Shown: piece after piece, positions 29,475-38,954 of the stretch
Layout of the letters: every line of letters starts with the position of its first letter
Position numbering within the stretch: position 1 is the stretch's first letter
Source of the DNA: CS4-C045 sp963844115
GTDB taxonomy: Bacteria > Planctomycetota > Planctomycetia > Pirellulales > UBA7805
NCBI GenBank assembly: GCA_963844115.1
Contig: CAWJNN010000013.1
Location: 1 to 64,000, forward strand
Reading direction: 5' to 3'
DNA length: 64,000 nt
Notes under the pieces: model-generated
Told to the model about the DNA's origin: nothing
Seen by the model: only the letters and a program-made list of their open reading frames with translations
The model's database searches: none
Position numbers and translations under genes: made by a program

Positions 29475-30215
29475 TTACTTGCCTTTCGCGGGACTGGTCT
29501 CGCGAATCCAGATGTTTCGGAAACGGACGGGATTGCCGTGGTCCTGGAGACGAATGGGCAGACGGGCCGCGTGGGGAGCGTATCGCGGGGGACGGTCGAA
29601 GGGCGTGTCGCCCTTCAATTCAAAGTGATTCAAGATCAGAGCGCCGTTGTGCAGTGCCGTGATGCAGGCAGGTGATTCCAAACTACCATCTTCCTTGAAA
29701 CGCGGTGCCGTCCAGATAATATCGTACACGTTCCACTTGCCAGGTGCCCGCATCGCGTTGACCTGCGGTGGTGTTTGCTTGTAGATCGCCCCCGCCTGAC
29801 CGTCGAAGTACGTCTTGTTCTCAAACGAATCGAGCACCTGGATTTCGTACGTGTTCATCAGGAAGATACCGCTATTGCCGCGCCCCTGTCCCGTCCCTTT
29901 GGCGGGGACCGGCGCCGACCATTCGATGTGTAGTTGACAGTCGCCAAACGAATCCTTGGTACGGATATCCCCACCGCCGGTGATCATGACACCGTCTTCG
30001 ATTCTCCAACGGTCTGCGTTTTCCCAAGCGGACAGATTGGTGCCATCGAATAGAACCGTCGCATCGGATGGCGGACCGCCGTTTTCAGCGGGTTGAATAA
30101 TTGCCGGCTCTTCCCATTCAATCCCAGACAGAAATTCATCTGCCGCGACGTGAACATGGGCCAACGCGAAGACAATGGACATCGAACATAGTGCCTGACG
30201 ACAAATCACATTCAT
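29475..30215 (-). CDS. DUF1080 (3-keto-disaccharide hydrolase-type) secreted protein
   Basis: A 246-residue protein with a signal peptide (about 1-25, cleavage near HVHVAA). The body has ATVLFDGTNLSAWEN, DGVMITGGGDIRTKDSFGDCQLHIEW, GRGNSGIFLMNTYEIQVLDSF and GKWNVYDIIWTAPRF, the ordered motifs of the DUF1080 laminin-G-like fold, abundant in planctomycetes. Members are linked to sugar hydrolysis; catalytic activity here is not proven. The gene is monocistronic, with palindromic repeats on both sides. Confidence 0.92.
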   Translation of the reverse strand: MNVICRQALCSMSIVFALAHVHVAADEFLSGIEWEEPAIIQPAENGGPPSDATVLFDGTNLSAWENADRWRIEDGVMITGGGDIRTKDSFGDCQLHIEWSAPVPAKGTGQGRGNSGIFLMNTYEIQVLDSFENKTYFDGQAGAIYKQTPPQVNAMRAPGKWNVYDIIWTAPRFKEDGSLESPACITALHNGALILNHFELKGDTPFDRPPRYAPHAARLPIRLQDHGNPVRFRNIWIRETSPAKGK

Positions 30216-30360
30216 CTCGATCGGACTCCTCTTCTGGTGTTGATTTATCTATACCATCAGCCATACGAGCGTAATACACCATTCGTGCGGCGGCAACACG
30301 ATAGCTCGTTCCCTGCCTTGGTCGCAGTTCATCCTGCAGCAGTCGGCACCAGGCAAACTC

Positions 30361-30430
30361 GTTTAATCCCGGCGTGCGGGACAGGCGCCGGCAGACTGGA
30401 GATGCCGGTGCCTACGGCTGGGCGTTAAAC
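30361..30430. repeat. Degenerate copy of the 29211 palindrome
   Basis: The right arm (30403-30430) matches 26 of 28 bases of the right arm at 29254-29281. The left arm keeps only its ends: GTTTAA at 30361 and AGGCGCCGGCA at 30383-30393. Spacer length is similar. It lies in the 312-base gap between the DUF1080 gene and the dehydrogenase gene, which otherwise shows nothing. Confidence 0.85.
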
Positions 30431-30527
30431 AACCGCAATCGTCCTCGACCGCCCGCACAATGCGTTCGCGTTCCTACTGCTTGTAAAACCTGGCCTTGAT
30501 AGATATCACTGTTTTAGAGGCCAACCG

Positions 30528-31720
30528 ATGAAGATCTTGATTGCCGACCAGTTCTCCGAAGAGGTCGTGACTGTCTTGAAAGTGGCGGGATTCGACGTGG
30601 AAATGCGCCCTGACGTTTCCGCCGATGCCCTGCCGGCCGCGGTGGCCGGCTATAACGTCCTGGTAGTCCGCTCGACCAAGGTAACCGCCACCACAATTTC
30701 AGCCTCGGACAGCCTGTCGCTGATCGTTCGCGCGGCACGGGGGTCAACACAATTGACGTCGCTGCGGCCAGCGAGCGGGGTATTTACGTGACGAACTGTC
30801 CCGGCCGCAATAGCGACGCGGTGGCGGAACTTGCCATCGGCTTGTTGATTGCCTGCGACCGACGGATTGCGGATGCAACGGCCGATCTTCGGACCGGCCA
30901 CTGGAAAAAGAAAGAATACAGCCAGTCGAAAGGTTTGAAAGGCCGTACGCTGGGAATCCTGGGGATGGGAATGATTGGCCAGGCCGTGGCTCGCCGGGCC
31001 CGTGGGCTCGAGATGAACGTGCTTGCCTGGAGTCGCAGCTTGACGCCTGAGCGTGCTGAAGAGCTCGGCGTGAAGTTCGCCGAATCGCCGCTGGCTCTCG
31101 CCGCGGCGAGCGACGCCGTTTCGATTCACCTTGCCGCCGCCTCGGAAACAGAACGCCTGGTCGATGCCGCGTTTCTCAAAGCGATGCCGGAAGGTGGAAT
31201 CCTGGTCAACACGTCACGAGGCGAAGTCGTTGACTCGGCGGCCGTGAAGGATGCGATTGCCGTGCGCGGTTTGCGCGTGGGATGCGACGTTTTTGAAGAG
31301 GAACCGGCTGGTGGCGTGGCGGACTTTGCAGACACTGAGCTAGCGAAAATCGTTACGTGCACGCCGCACATCGGAGCCTCCACGGCACAGGCTTCCGAAG
31401 CGATCGCCAGCGAAGCGGTGCGAATCATCAAGGTCTTTCGCGAAACCGGCCTGCCGCCCAACACAGTCAATCTGTGCGCGCGGACGCCGGCAACCCATTC
31501 GCTGGTCGTCCGCCACTACAATCGCGTGGGCGTGCTCGCCAGCGTGCTGGACTCGCTGCGCGAAGAAGACGTCAACGTCGAAGAAATGCAAAACACGATC
31601 TTTGAGGGCGCGGATGCGGCATGTTGTACGCTGCAACTCGATCAGAAACCGTCTCATCAGCTTCTAGACGCTCTGGCGCGACTCGAACACGTCATCCAGG
31701 TTCAGCTCGATAAACGTTAA
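30528..31720 (+). CDS. serA: D-3-phosphoglycerate dehydrogenase-like protein, one frame break
   Basis: A D-2-hydroxyacid dehydrogenase with a C-terminal ACT-like domain, 397 residues after repair. It should oxidise 3-phosphoglycerate in serine synthesis. GILGMGMIGQAVA binds NAD, NTSRGEVVD carries the catalytic Arg, DVFEEEP the Glu and TPHIGAST the His; the last 80 residues (VVRHYNRVGVLASVLDSL) form the regulatory ACT-type domain. The frame breaks at about 30735: CGCGGCACGGGG needs one G to read RAGTGV, the usual family motif. AGAGG stands seven bases before the ATG. A related 2-hydroxyacid dehydrogenase is the alternative. Confidence 0.85.
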
Positions 31721-31778
31721 AGACGCACAATCGTCGCCGATGCAGGGTCGACCCGCGTTCGTAATTTCATGCGACTTT

Positions 31779-32000
31779 TCAATAGTGCGGTGGCTTCTCA
31801 TTCGGATCCTGTGTCAACGCCCGCTCGTCGACACGCGATTCCAGTTTTTCAATTTGTTCCTGCAGCCTGGCTTTCACCCCATCGAAATCCGTCTGCATTC
31901 GCAACACTGCGTCGTTCAATTGCTGCACTTGATGATCCTGATGTGAAACCAACTCTTCAATTCGCGTCAGGCGGTCTTTAAGGGTCTTGAGATCCGACAT
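31779..32000 (-). CDS. slyX: SlyX family protein
   Basis: A 73-residue protein that is almost entirely coiled coil (LTRIEELVSHQDHQVQQLNDAVLRMQ) and ends in PPHY, the conserved C-terminus of SlyX. The biochemical role of SlyX is not established. It is convergent with the dehydrogenase gene. Confidence 0.85.
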   Translation of the reverse strand: MSDLKTLKDRLTRIEELVSHQDHQVQQLNDAVLRMQTDFDGVKARLQEQIEKLESRVDERALTQDPNEKPPHY

Positions 32001-32112
32001 TTACCATCTCACATCACGCATAATGAGTCGTTAGCCGCCGCCACATTATATCTGCTGCGAATTGGGAGGGTAACATTTCGAATTCCTGCTGCAATTAATT
32101 TCAAGACACGTT

Positions 32113-32415
32113 CTAAGGGAGGAAGTTGTGTCCGCAAGCGCACACGTTCCGGCAAACAGGAATTTCCTTTTGGCACCTGGGACACTTCTTGTTCATACCG
32201 CGCGGCTCGCTCGGCGGTCCGTTGGCCTTCTCCGCTGCCTCGGCCTTCCTATTCTTCAGGAGTTGCTCTTTTCGAGGAGCATCCGCTTGCACGATCGCAC
32301 ACTGTGGATGGATACCGGCCGCGGAATAGGTAGGTTGCCCACAAACGGGACAGGCTCGCGTGGCCACAGGGGGATCCGGAGGGTGGGGGCGGGGGCGGGG
32401 TTTCGCTTCGCTCAT
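32113..32415 (-). CDS. Small double zinc-ribbon protein
   Basis: A 100-residue protein; I start at MSEAKPRPRP because AGGG stands six bases before it. Two cysteine pairs frame the protein: CPVCGQPTYSAAGIHPQC at the N-terminal side and CPRCQKEIPVCRNVCACGHNF at the C-terminus, with a charged helix between. It is clearly a paralogue of the protein at 36939-37235. Such proteins are probably zinc-binding adaptors for protein or nucleic acid, but no function is known to me. Confidence 0.75.
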   Translation of the reverse strand: MSEAKPRPRPHPPDPPVATRACPVCGQPTYSAAGIHPQCAIVQADAPRKEQLLKNRKAEAAEKANGPPSEPRGMNKKCPRCQKEIPVCRNVCACGHNFLP

Positions 32416-32477
32416 GCGTGCCCTAGCGCGCTTCAAGTCTTGATTTTGAGGTTCGGTGGCTCAGCCTTGAAGACGAA

Positions 32478-33485
32478 CTAACCAGCTTCGCTGAAGGTTA
32501 CCATGCGCTGTCGATCCTCATCCCACAGCTTCAAAGACATACACTTCACGCTTTCGCGAAGCCCGAACGTAACGGCCTCCTGAAACGCGGGTTCCTCATC
32601 ATAACAGGCGGGCAGGTTGTAATTGGGGATTCGGCTGTTGAGGTGATGGATGTGGTGATAGCCGATGTTGCCGCTGAACCAACGTAAAAGAGCCGGAAGC
32701 CGATAGTAGGAACTGCCTTCCAATGCCGAACGGGTGAAATCCCACGATTCGTGCGGCTCCCAGTACGCTTCTTCGTACTGGTGTTGAACAAAGAAAAGCC
32801 AACATCCGGCCGAAGCACCTATCAGGACGACTGGCAGTTCGATCAGCAGAAAGGTCTGTAATCCGATCGTCATCCACGCCGCGCACAGAACGGCCAAGAT
32901 CGCCAGGTTCGTCAAATGGACGCTGATTCGCTCGCGTCGCCAAGTGCGAGGAATACCGCGCGTTAAGCGATATTGCACAAGGAACAAAAAGCTTGCGCCA
33001 AAAATAAACATTACGATCGGGTTGCGATAGATGCGATAGCCAAGGCGACCCCATCTGGACCGTTCTCGGTACTCTTTGACGGTCAAGATTCCGACGTCGC
33101 CATGACCCCGATGATTGAGATTACCGCTGGTAACGTGATGACGCGCGTGCGTGCGTCGCCAGTAGTGGTAGGGCGTTATCGTGAGGATACCGCAGAAAGT
33201 TCCAAGTACGTCGTTGGCCCGCTGGTTACTAATGAACGAATGATGCCCGCAGTCATGTTGGATGATGAATATGCGCACCAGGAATCCGGCTGTGGGGACC
33301 GCGAGCAGCAGCGTTAGCCAGTACGACCAGGAATAGCTCAGGTACATCAAGTACCAAAACCCGAAAAAGGGCACGATCGTATTCACGACCTGCCAGCAGC
33401 TTTTGCGCAGATCGGACTGCTTGTACTTGGTAACAGTCTCGCCCCAGACGGGGGCGACGGTAGATCCTTCCAGCAGAACCTTCAT
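32478..33485 (-). CDS. Membrane fatty-acid desaturase
   Basis: A 335-residue di-iron desaturase. The three histidine boxes are HDCGHH at 77-82, HARHH at 113-117 and HHIHH at 277-281, with hydrophobic helices at about 36-72 and 190-235. The block around WRRTHARHH and SGNIGYHHIHHL resembles bacterial delta-12-type acyl-lipid desaturases. It would introduce a double bond into membrane lipids, a cold-adaptation function, which fits nearby RNA helicase and RRM genes. Regioselectivity cannot be read from the sequence. Confidence 0.92.
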   Translation of the reverse strand: MKVLLEGSTVAPVWGETVTKYKQSDLRKSCWQVVNTIVPFFGFWYLMYLSYSWSYWLTLLLAVPTAGFLVRIFIIQHDCGHHSFISNQRANDVLGTFCGILTITPYHYWRRTHARHHVTSGNLNHRGHGDVGILTVKEYRERSRWGRLGYRIYRNPIVMFIFGASFLFLVQYRLTRGIPRTWRRERISVHLTNLAILAVLCAAWMTIGLQTFLLIELPVVLIGASAGCWLFFVQHQYEEAYWEPHESWDFTRSALEGSSYYRLPALLRWFSGNIGYHHIHHLNSRIPNYNLPACYDEEPAFQEAVTFGLRESVKCMSLKLWDEDRQRMVTFSEAG

Positions 33486-34117
33486 ACTCTTCTCCGGTCA
33501 TGCCGGTTGGCCTTTCCCAGGCTCACGTCGCTCGCTTGCTTGGCGGCCTTTTACGATGAAAGAGCGTAACAACCTTGCGGGCCGACGTAAATGCCAAACG
33601 ATATATACGGGAGGCGGCCGGGGCGTTGGAACCGTTAGAATACGGGCGAAACGGCACTGGGATGCTTGCGGTCGACGGCCGGCAGCTTGGGCCTCTAACA
33701 AGTACGACCAGCAAATCTACCGCGAATTGGTCAGGAATTGTCCATTCGGCCTATCGTGAGATCAATCGAGTGGTATACTATTGTTACTCCGCTGGGCCGT
33801 ATGCCCTGCGGGGACGAAGAGAGCACGCACGAGTGCCCCACCGCTCGACTGATCCATACGGGTCTTCTCCTTGTAGACATTCCTGTCTCACAGCGAATCA
33901 GATCTCAGACTGGCATTGTTCGAGAGCCAAGGTCGGCTGGTTCCCACGTGGACCGAATTGTGAGGCTGCCGGCAAGCTGACTGAAACCAGCTGCCGACGC
34001 CGTCGACCTGCTTGAGCTGACTTCGCTTCAAAAGCTGACTTCGCTTCAAAAGACGTGGCCGCAATCCGGCGGCTGTGAGAATTTTATTTCCGAGCCAATT
34101 CGGCTCGAAAGGGATGT
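33486..34117. other. 632-base non-coding gap with direct repeat and leader hairpin
   Basis: No convincing gene. Two adjacent 18-base copies of GCTGACTTCGCTTCAAAA fill 34016-34051. A 6-bp hairpin (CGAGCC 34091-34096 with GGCTCG 34102-34107) sits directly before the ribosome-binding AAAGGG of the helicase gene and could affect its translation. A long leader would fit a cold-regulated helicase, but this is inference. Confidence 0.5.
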
Positions 34118-35368
34118 ATGAAACCAACCACATTTTCCGAACTCGACCTCGCCGACTCGCTTCAGCGGGCGATCAAGGACGAAAACTATCAAACACCGAC
34201 GCCGATTCAAGCGGAAGCGATTCCCCATTTGCTTGCCGGTCGTGATCTTTTGGGATCCGCTCAGACGGGCACGGGCAAAACTGCGGCCTTCGCGCTACCG
34301 ATCTTGCATCGTCTCGATACGCAGCGCCGCGTGGCCCTTCCCGGCACTCCGCGCGTGCTCGTCCTTTCCCCGACCCGCGAGCTGGCGGCCCAAATCGGCG
34401 ACAGCTTTCAAACATACGGGCGGCATATCAAATTTCGCCAGGCGGTTATTTTCGGCGGCGTCAGTCAGCATACGCAGGTTCGCGCACTGAGTCGCGGCGT
34501 GCATGTCGTGGTCGCGACTCCTGGCCGACTGCTCGATCTCATGGAACAAGGGCACGTTGATTTGAGTGGTCTCGAAACATTTGTCTTGGATGAAGCCGAC
34601 CGCATGCTTGATCTGGGCTTTCTTCCCGATTTGAAGCGGATCGTCGCCAAGCTGCCGCGCGACCGGCATTCGCTCTTCTTTTCCGCCACGATGCCGCCGC
34701 GCGTCGCCCAACTGGCGGCGGGACTGCTGCAGAATCCGGTGCGCGGTCGAAGTGAGTCCTCAATCCGCAACCGTCAATAGCATTGCGCAGCGAGTACTGT
34801 TCGTCCAAAACGCCGACAAACGAGAGCTATTGCTGCGGCTGGTGCGAGGCACCGAGATCCACCGCGCCTTGATCTTCACCCGTACCAAGCGCGGCGCCGA
34901 CCGCGTGGCCAAGCAACTGAACCAGGAAGGGCGACGAGCCGACGCGATCCACGGCAATAAATCGCAGAATGCCCGAACCCGGACGCTCGGCGAATTCCGT
35001 CGCGGACGCGTGCGTTTGCTCGTGGCGACCGATCTCGCGGCCCGCGGGATCGACGTGGAAGGCATTTCCCACGTCATCAACTACGACATGCCCCTGGAAG
35101 CGGAAAGCTACGTGCATCGAATCGGCCGCACGGGACGAGCGGCGCCGACGGGATCGCACTGTCGTTTTGCGACTCCAATGAACGCTCCTGCCTGCGGGCG
35201 ATCGAAAAGCTGATTCAAACGACCATTCCCGTCGACGCGGACCACCCCTTCCATGTGCAGAGGGCCGCATCATCGAACCAGCGGCCCAATAAATCGAACC
35301 AGCGGCCCAATAAGAAGGTCAGCCGTGACCGGCGCCACCGCCGAGGAAAACCCGCGCTGGCCAGTTAG
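34118..35368 (+). CDS. rhlE: DEAD-box RNA helicase, RhlE-like, two compensating frame breaks
   Basis: Reconstructed at 416 residues. The Q-motif region TPTPIQ, motif I AQTGTGKT, PTRELAAQ, GGVSQ, TPGRLLDL, DEAD (VLDEADRMLD), SAT (FFSATMP), then FTRTKRGADRVAKQL, ATDLAARGIDV and YVHRIGRTGRAG cover all helicase motifs. One extra G at about 34747 (GCGCGGTCG) and one missing G at about 35143 (AGCGGCGCC) shift and restore the frame. The C-terminus contains SNQRPNK twice, from a 21-base tandem repeat (35273-35313), and ends basic. RhlE-type helicases act in ribosome assembly and cold growth. Confidence 0.85.
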
Positions 35369-35827
35369 TCGGAAAACGCACCCGTCCGCTGCCGTCCTAC
35401 CTTGCCTTAATCGCTCGATTCGGCTAAGCTGGTAGGTGAAGTGAAGAATAGGTCGCGACTTTCTGCTTGTTGTTCTGTCTCAAGGATGCGATGCATTCGA
35501 TCCGCCCGCGCCAAATGAGACCCGTTGGTCGGATACTCTTTCTTTCCGACAGGCGCTGGTAGTTGGCCACTCCTTCTCACAGTATATCGCGTGAGCAGTC
35601 GGTTCCTTTGCTCCCGCTAGCCGTGAGCACCGGTGCGTCTGATTCCGAGACTTCGTACTGTGATTTGCTTCGACATGCTCGGCACGAATGAATCATCGCG
35701 TCGGTCGCAACGCGGTACCGCGCCACTTTTGAACGATTAGCTGTGAAGTCTGGCATGTTCGTGCTGGACGGCGACGGATCACAACCTAGTGGCTGGTTAC
35801 AGGGAGCCATCGAAAGGCCTTGTTAGA
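35369..35827. other. Intergenic, nothing recognised
   Basis: A 459-base gap after the helicase gene. Short frames are present on both strands, but none has a ribosome-binding site with protein-like composition. No hairpin of terminator type was found. Confidence 0.4.
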
Positions 35828-36172
35828 ATGTCTACTAATAATCAAGAGACGCAAAACAATTCGCCCGAATCGTTGGGAAAGCTGTGGCGGCATCCCACGC
35901 ATCGCGACATTGAGTTGCCGTATAAAGTTGCCGCGGCGGTCGTTTTGATGGGTATGGGAGTAACTGATTTTCTCGCGATCGCGGCTCTCGTAGGCTTGAC
36001 CGAGGAAGACGTCGAATCAGTCGATAGTGCCGAAGATCCGACGATTCGAAAACTCGCCTCCGTCGGAGTTCCTGGCGGCGATGGATTCAAAATACGTGGA
36101 CCGGTGCGCTGTCCGAAGTGTCATGCAAATATCTCCATCGTGCCCTGTGTTACCTGCGGCTCGGCGACGTGA
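35828..36172 (+). CDS. Small protein with C-terminal zinc ribbon
   Basis: A 114-residue protein beginning MSTNNQETQNNS. The middle is hydrophobic/helical (YKVAAAVVLMGMGVTDFLAIAALVGLT), possibly a buried helical bundle rather than a membrane segment, followed by EEDVESVDSAEDPTIRKL. The end has RCPKCHANISIVPCVTC, two CxxC knuckles that should bind zinc. No known function. It is alone between two gaps of several hundred bases. Confidence 0.65.
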   Translation: MSTNNQETQNNSPESLGKLWRHPTHRDIELPYKVAAAVVLMGMGVTDFLAIAALVGLTEEDVESVDSAEDPTIRKLASVGVPGGDGFKIRGPVRCPKCHANISIVPCVTCGSAT

Positions 36173-36508
36173 TCTAAATCGTTCCTGTACGCGACTTATC
36201 GTCTAGGCGCAAACACGATTCCAGGGTATACTGGTATCCGTTGTGATAGATATTGTGTCCGTTCACTCTCGCTGTTTCTCTCTCCCCTCTCTTGTCGCTC
36301 GCGTGACTAAACGGCCCCGCTAGCGTCGCGGAGAGAATCAAGCCAGAAAAGGCTATCTGATTGGCCGGGCGCTGGTCTACAGGCCACGTGGATTCGACGA
36401 CCAAACGGTTGTGGATCTGCTGATTGTTGCGTTCGCACGAAGCTGAACGACGCCCGTAGTCTCGTTATCTTTTGGTCGGTCAATACAGCCTCAATCGGAG
36501 GATAGTCC
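36173..36508. other. Intergenic, nothing recognised
   Basis: A 336-base gap. The last 20 bases carry GGAGGA, the strong ribosome-binding site of the next gene. Otherwise no structure was seen. Confidence 0.4.
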
Positions 36509-36790
36509 ATGCTCGAAGTAACGGACAAAGCGTGCGCGCGGTTAACCGAAGTCCTTGATGGTCATTCCGCCAGATCCGTGATTCGGATCATTCGCAAAGG
36601 CGGTCGGATGAAGATGCGGCTGGCCAGCGAGAAGCCGAACGACCAAACGTTTGATCACAATGGACGAGTCGTACTCGTCCTCGACCAACGGGTCTCGGCG
36701 CACTTTGCAGCAGGAACGCTCGATCTTCGCGAAACCGAACGCGGCCCGAAATTACACATTCGACGTCGTTCGGCAGACCGCCGCAAGTAA
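36509..36790 (+). CDS. HesB/IscA-like small protein lacking the cysteines
   Basis: A 93-residue protein with strong GGAGGA eight bases before the ATG. The pattern ALxxL start, IRIIRKGGRMKMRLASEKPNDQTFDHNGRVVLVLD and LDLRETERGPKLHIRR follows the HesB/IscA fold (adaptors for iron-sulphur cluster insertion). None of the three cluster-binding cysteines of IscA is present, so cluster transfer by the usual chemistry is not expected. It may be a structural relative with another role. Confidence 0.65.
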   Translation: MLEVTDKACARLTEVLDGHSARSVIRIIRKGGRMKMRLASEKPNDQTFDHNGRVVLVLDQRVSAHFAAGTLDLRETERGPKLHIRRRSADRRK

Positions 36791-36938
36791 CAACGTCCCT
36801 GCAGCAGACAACAATGCGTGGACAGTTACCCATTGGCTGTCCGCCAATACACACACGATTTCGCGCTTACAAAAAACCCGCGGTAGTACTCGGCCTTATT
36901 TAGGTGGATGAACAACCACTGATGTCCGACAGGCACAG

Positions 36939-37235
36939 ATGACCGACAAGCACAAAAAACCTGTTCCAATCAGTCCCGAAGCAGGCAAGAAAGTCTGCCC
37001 GGTTTGTAGTCAGCCATCGTATTCTGCAGCCGGCATCCATCCACAGTGCGCAGCCATTCAAGCCGACGAACCGCGACACCTACGTCTTAAAGCTGAGAAG
37101 AAAGCGGAAGCGGATAAGAAAACAAAACAGCCGTCCAGCCAGCAGCGATCCTGGTCAAAGAAATGTCCCAAATGCGGGAAGGACGTTCATGTGCGAAGAA
37201 AGTTATGTGATTGTGGGCACGATTTGACACATTAA
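36939..37235 (+). CDS. Small double zinc-ribbon protein, paralogue
   Basis: A 98-residue protein. CPVCSQPSYSAAGIHPQC and CPKCGKDVHVRRKLCDCGHD give two zinc sites at the ends, joined by a Lys-rich helical linker (LKAEKKAEADKKTKQ). The core SAAGIHPQCA-IQADEPR is shared with the protein at 32113-32415, and both end in a CxCGH motif. Two copies within 5 kb suggest a family expanded in this lineage. Function unknown. Confidence 0.78.
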   Translation: MTDKHKKPVPISPEAGKKVCPVCSQPSYSAAGIHPQCAAIQADEPRHLRLKAEKKAEADKKTKQPSSQQRSWSKKCPKCGKDVHVRRKLCDCGHDLTH

Positions 37236-37505
37236 AACGAAAATCTGCCGCGATAAACTGTTGCTAATTCTGCGAAATGGACCGTTTGCAAATCGCGGAT
37301 ATCGTATGCGGGGTATACGCGGGCCATTTTTTGAGTGTATGATTGGGCTGGTTGGTTCGTCGATCCTGAACACGAAGCCGGTCTGTCATTCCGGCCCCGA
37401 GACTCTTTCGTCCGTCCCACCTGGCTGGTCGCCATGTCGACCTCTTTCGTTTTGGCTCGGAAAGTGAACAACGAGCCATCAAGTCCTCGCACAGGAGATT
37501 TATAG

Positions 37506-37903
37506 GTGGGGAGTAAATTATATTGCGGGAATCTGAGCTTTAACGTTTCAAGTTCGGACCTCGAACAGCTGTTTACCGAATTTGGTAACGTCCAAAGTGC
37601 ACAGGTTATCACCGATCGTGACACCGGCAGAAGCAAGGGTTTCGGTTTCGTCGAAATGGGGAACGACGCTGAGGCCCAAGCTGCCATCGCCGGACTTAAC
37701 GAAAAGGAACATGATGGTCGACCGCTAACCGTCAACGAAGCTCGACCTCGCGAAGAACGTAGTGGCGGTGGCGGCGGCGGCGGCTACGGCGGTGGTCGAG
37801 GCGGCGGCGGTGGCGGCTACGGCGGTGGTCGTGGCGGTGGGGCGGCGGCGGCCGTGGCGGAAGCGGTGGCGGCGGCGATCGTGGCGGAAGCCGACGATAT
37901 TAG
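37506..37903 (+). CDS. Glycine-rich RRM RNA-binding protein, one frame break
   Basis: One RRM domain (about 1-80) with RNP2 LYCGNLSF and RNP1 KGFGFVEM, followed by a Gly/Arg-rich tail. It should bind single-stranded RNA, as cold-induced bacterial RRM proteins do. The start is a GTG with AGGAGA about seven bases upstream. One base missing in the GGTGGGG run near 37842 throws the tail out of frame; repaired, it ends with GGGGDRGGSRRY and a TAG at 37901-37903, 132 residues, the usual size. The long downstream reading in the shifted frame is an artefact. Confidence 0.85.
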
Positions 37904-38053
37904 ACGGGTCGCGGTTCGACGGCAGCGAAGCGCAGAGCAAATGCATTGCGATCGTTGCCACGGTACCGCGCGAACCTGGTTTCAAGATTCCAGGTTCGTC
38001 ACGAGACATTGCGCGCTCTGCCCATTCAATGGAACAACATTGGAGACTCCGAA

Positions 38054-38263
38054 ATGGCAAAAAACCAGAATACGTTCGCCAAGCGTCAGCGAGAAATGGA
38101 AAAGAAGCGAAAAGCTGACGATAAGAGGTCGCGACGTCAAAGGAAGAAGGACAATCCCGACTCACCTGAGTTCGCAATGTCGGGCGAGGTCGATGAGGAC
38201 GGCAATCCAGTCGGAGACCTTGAGGACGCAGATTCGAGCGAAAAAAATGGAAACGCGGCGTAA
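38054..38263 (+). CDS. Small highly charged protein
   Basis: A 69-residue protein starting MAKNQNTFAKRQREM, with GGAG eight bases before the ATG. The first 35 residues are strongly basic and helical (KRQREMEKKRKADDKRSRRQRKK), the second half acidic (SGEVDEDGNPVGDLEDADSSE). This is typical of nucleic-acid or ribosome-associated small proteins. It lies 150 bases after the RRM gene and could be co-transcribed. Confidence 0.65.
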   Translation: MAKNQNTFAKRQREMEKKRKADDKRSRRQRKKDNPDSPEFAMSGEVDEDGNPVGDLEDADSSEKNGNAA

Positions 38264-38634
38264 TCAAAGGATGCGATCCCAGACCCGATGGTCTTTCCCC
38301 GGCAAAAACCAGACGCACGGGACGTCCGACAAACCATGCCGTTCTGGGGGCAATTCTAGCCCTCTCTTTCTGAAATGTGCCACTTCACGGGACTAAATCG
38401 CGGCACATCACCGCGCGTAGTGCGCCCTTCGGCATATCCCGATGCGACTGGGATGCGATTCGTGACGACGATCATGATGCTCTGCTCTTCCGACGGAAAA
38501 CATGCTTATGGCGTGTGACGCCGTTATCTCGCCACGGCCCGCTCGCGTAGGACGACTCGCTGAAAATCAGTGGCTAGATGCCGTTGCCAAGAAACGTATG
38601 GAATGGATGAGACAGCTGGATTCCAAATGAGGGG

Positions 38635-38889
38635 TCAACGCAACATTAAAACCCCGCCGTCGAACAAGTTGGCCGCGCGAACACCGCGGTCGCTAGCCGG
38701 CTTGTCAAGCACGAATTTAGCCGAACGCGCGAACGATAGTGCGAGAACGTTCATCAGCTGGCCGATCACTCCGCCTAAGGCGCCCATGATCGCTCCGACT
38801 GCAGCCGCAGCTGCGATCAGCAACCAGTAGGCCACATAGCCACTGCCACGGAGGTCGCAGAGGCATACGAGACCACCGACAGCAACCAC
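38635..38889 (-). CDS. Possible membrane protein fragment
   Basis: An 84-codon frame with a GTG start and a clear hydrophobic stretch (YWLLIAAAAAVGAIMGALGGVIGQLMNVLAL). The frame upstream, without a start codon, also looks coding (NIFISPVTGAVVAVGG), so this may be a remnant or another frame-broken gene. No ribosome-binding site is visible. Confidence 0.3.
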   Translation of the reverse strand: MVAVGGLVCLCDLRGSGYVAYWLLIAAAAAVGAIMGALGGVIGQLMNVLALSFARSAKFVLDKPASDRGVRAANLFDGGVLMLR

Positions 38890-38954
38890 AGCCCCCGTGA
38901 CTGGGCTGATGAAAATGTTGAGATTCTGTTTTCAAAAGTAACCGAACGATTATC

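Noticed and set aside
33575..34015. A 146-codon plus-strand frame upstream of the helicase
   Set aside because: Arg/Ser-rich, no ribosome-binding site and no similarity; considered non-coding leader.
37946..38396. Extension of the RRM gene to 38396
   Set aside because: It arises only from the one-base shift in the Gly-rich tail; the repaired frame ends at 37903.
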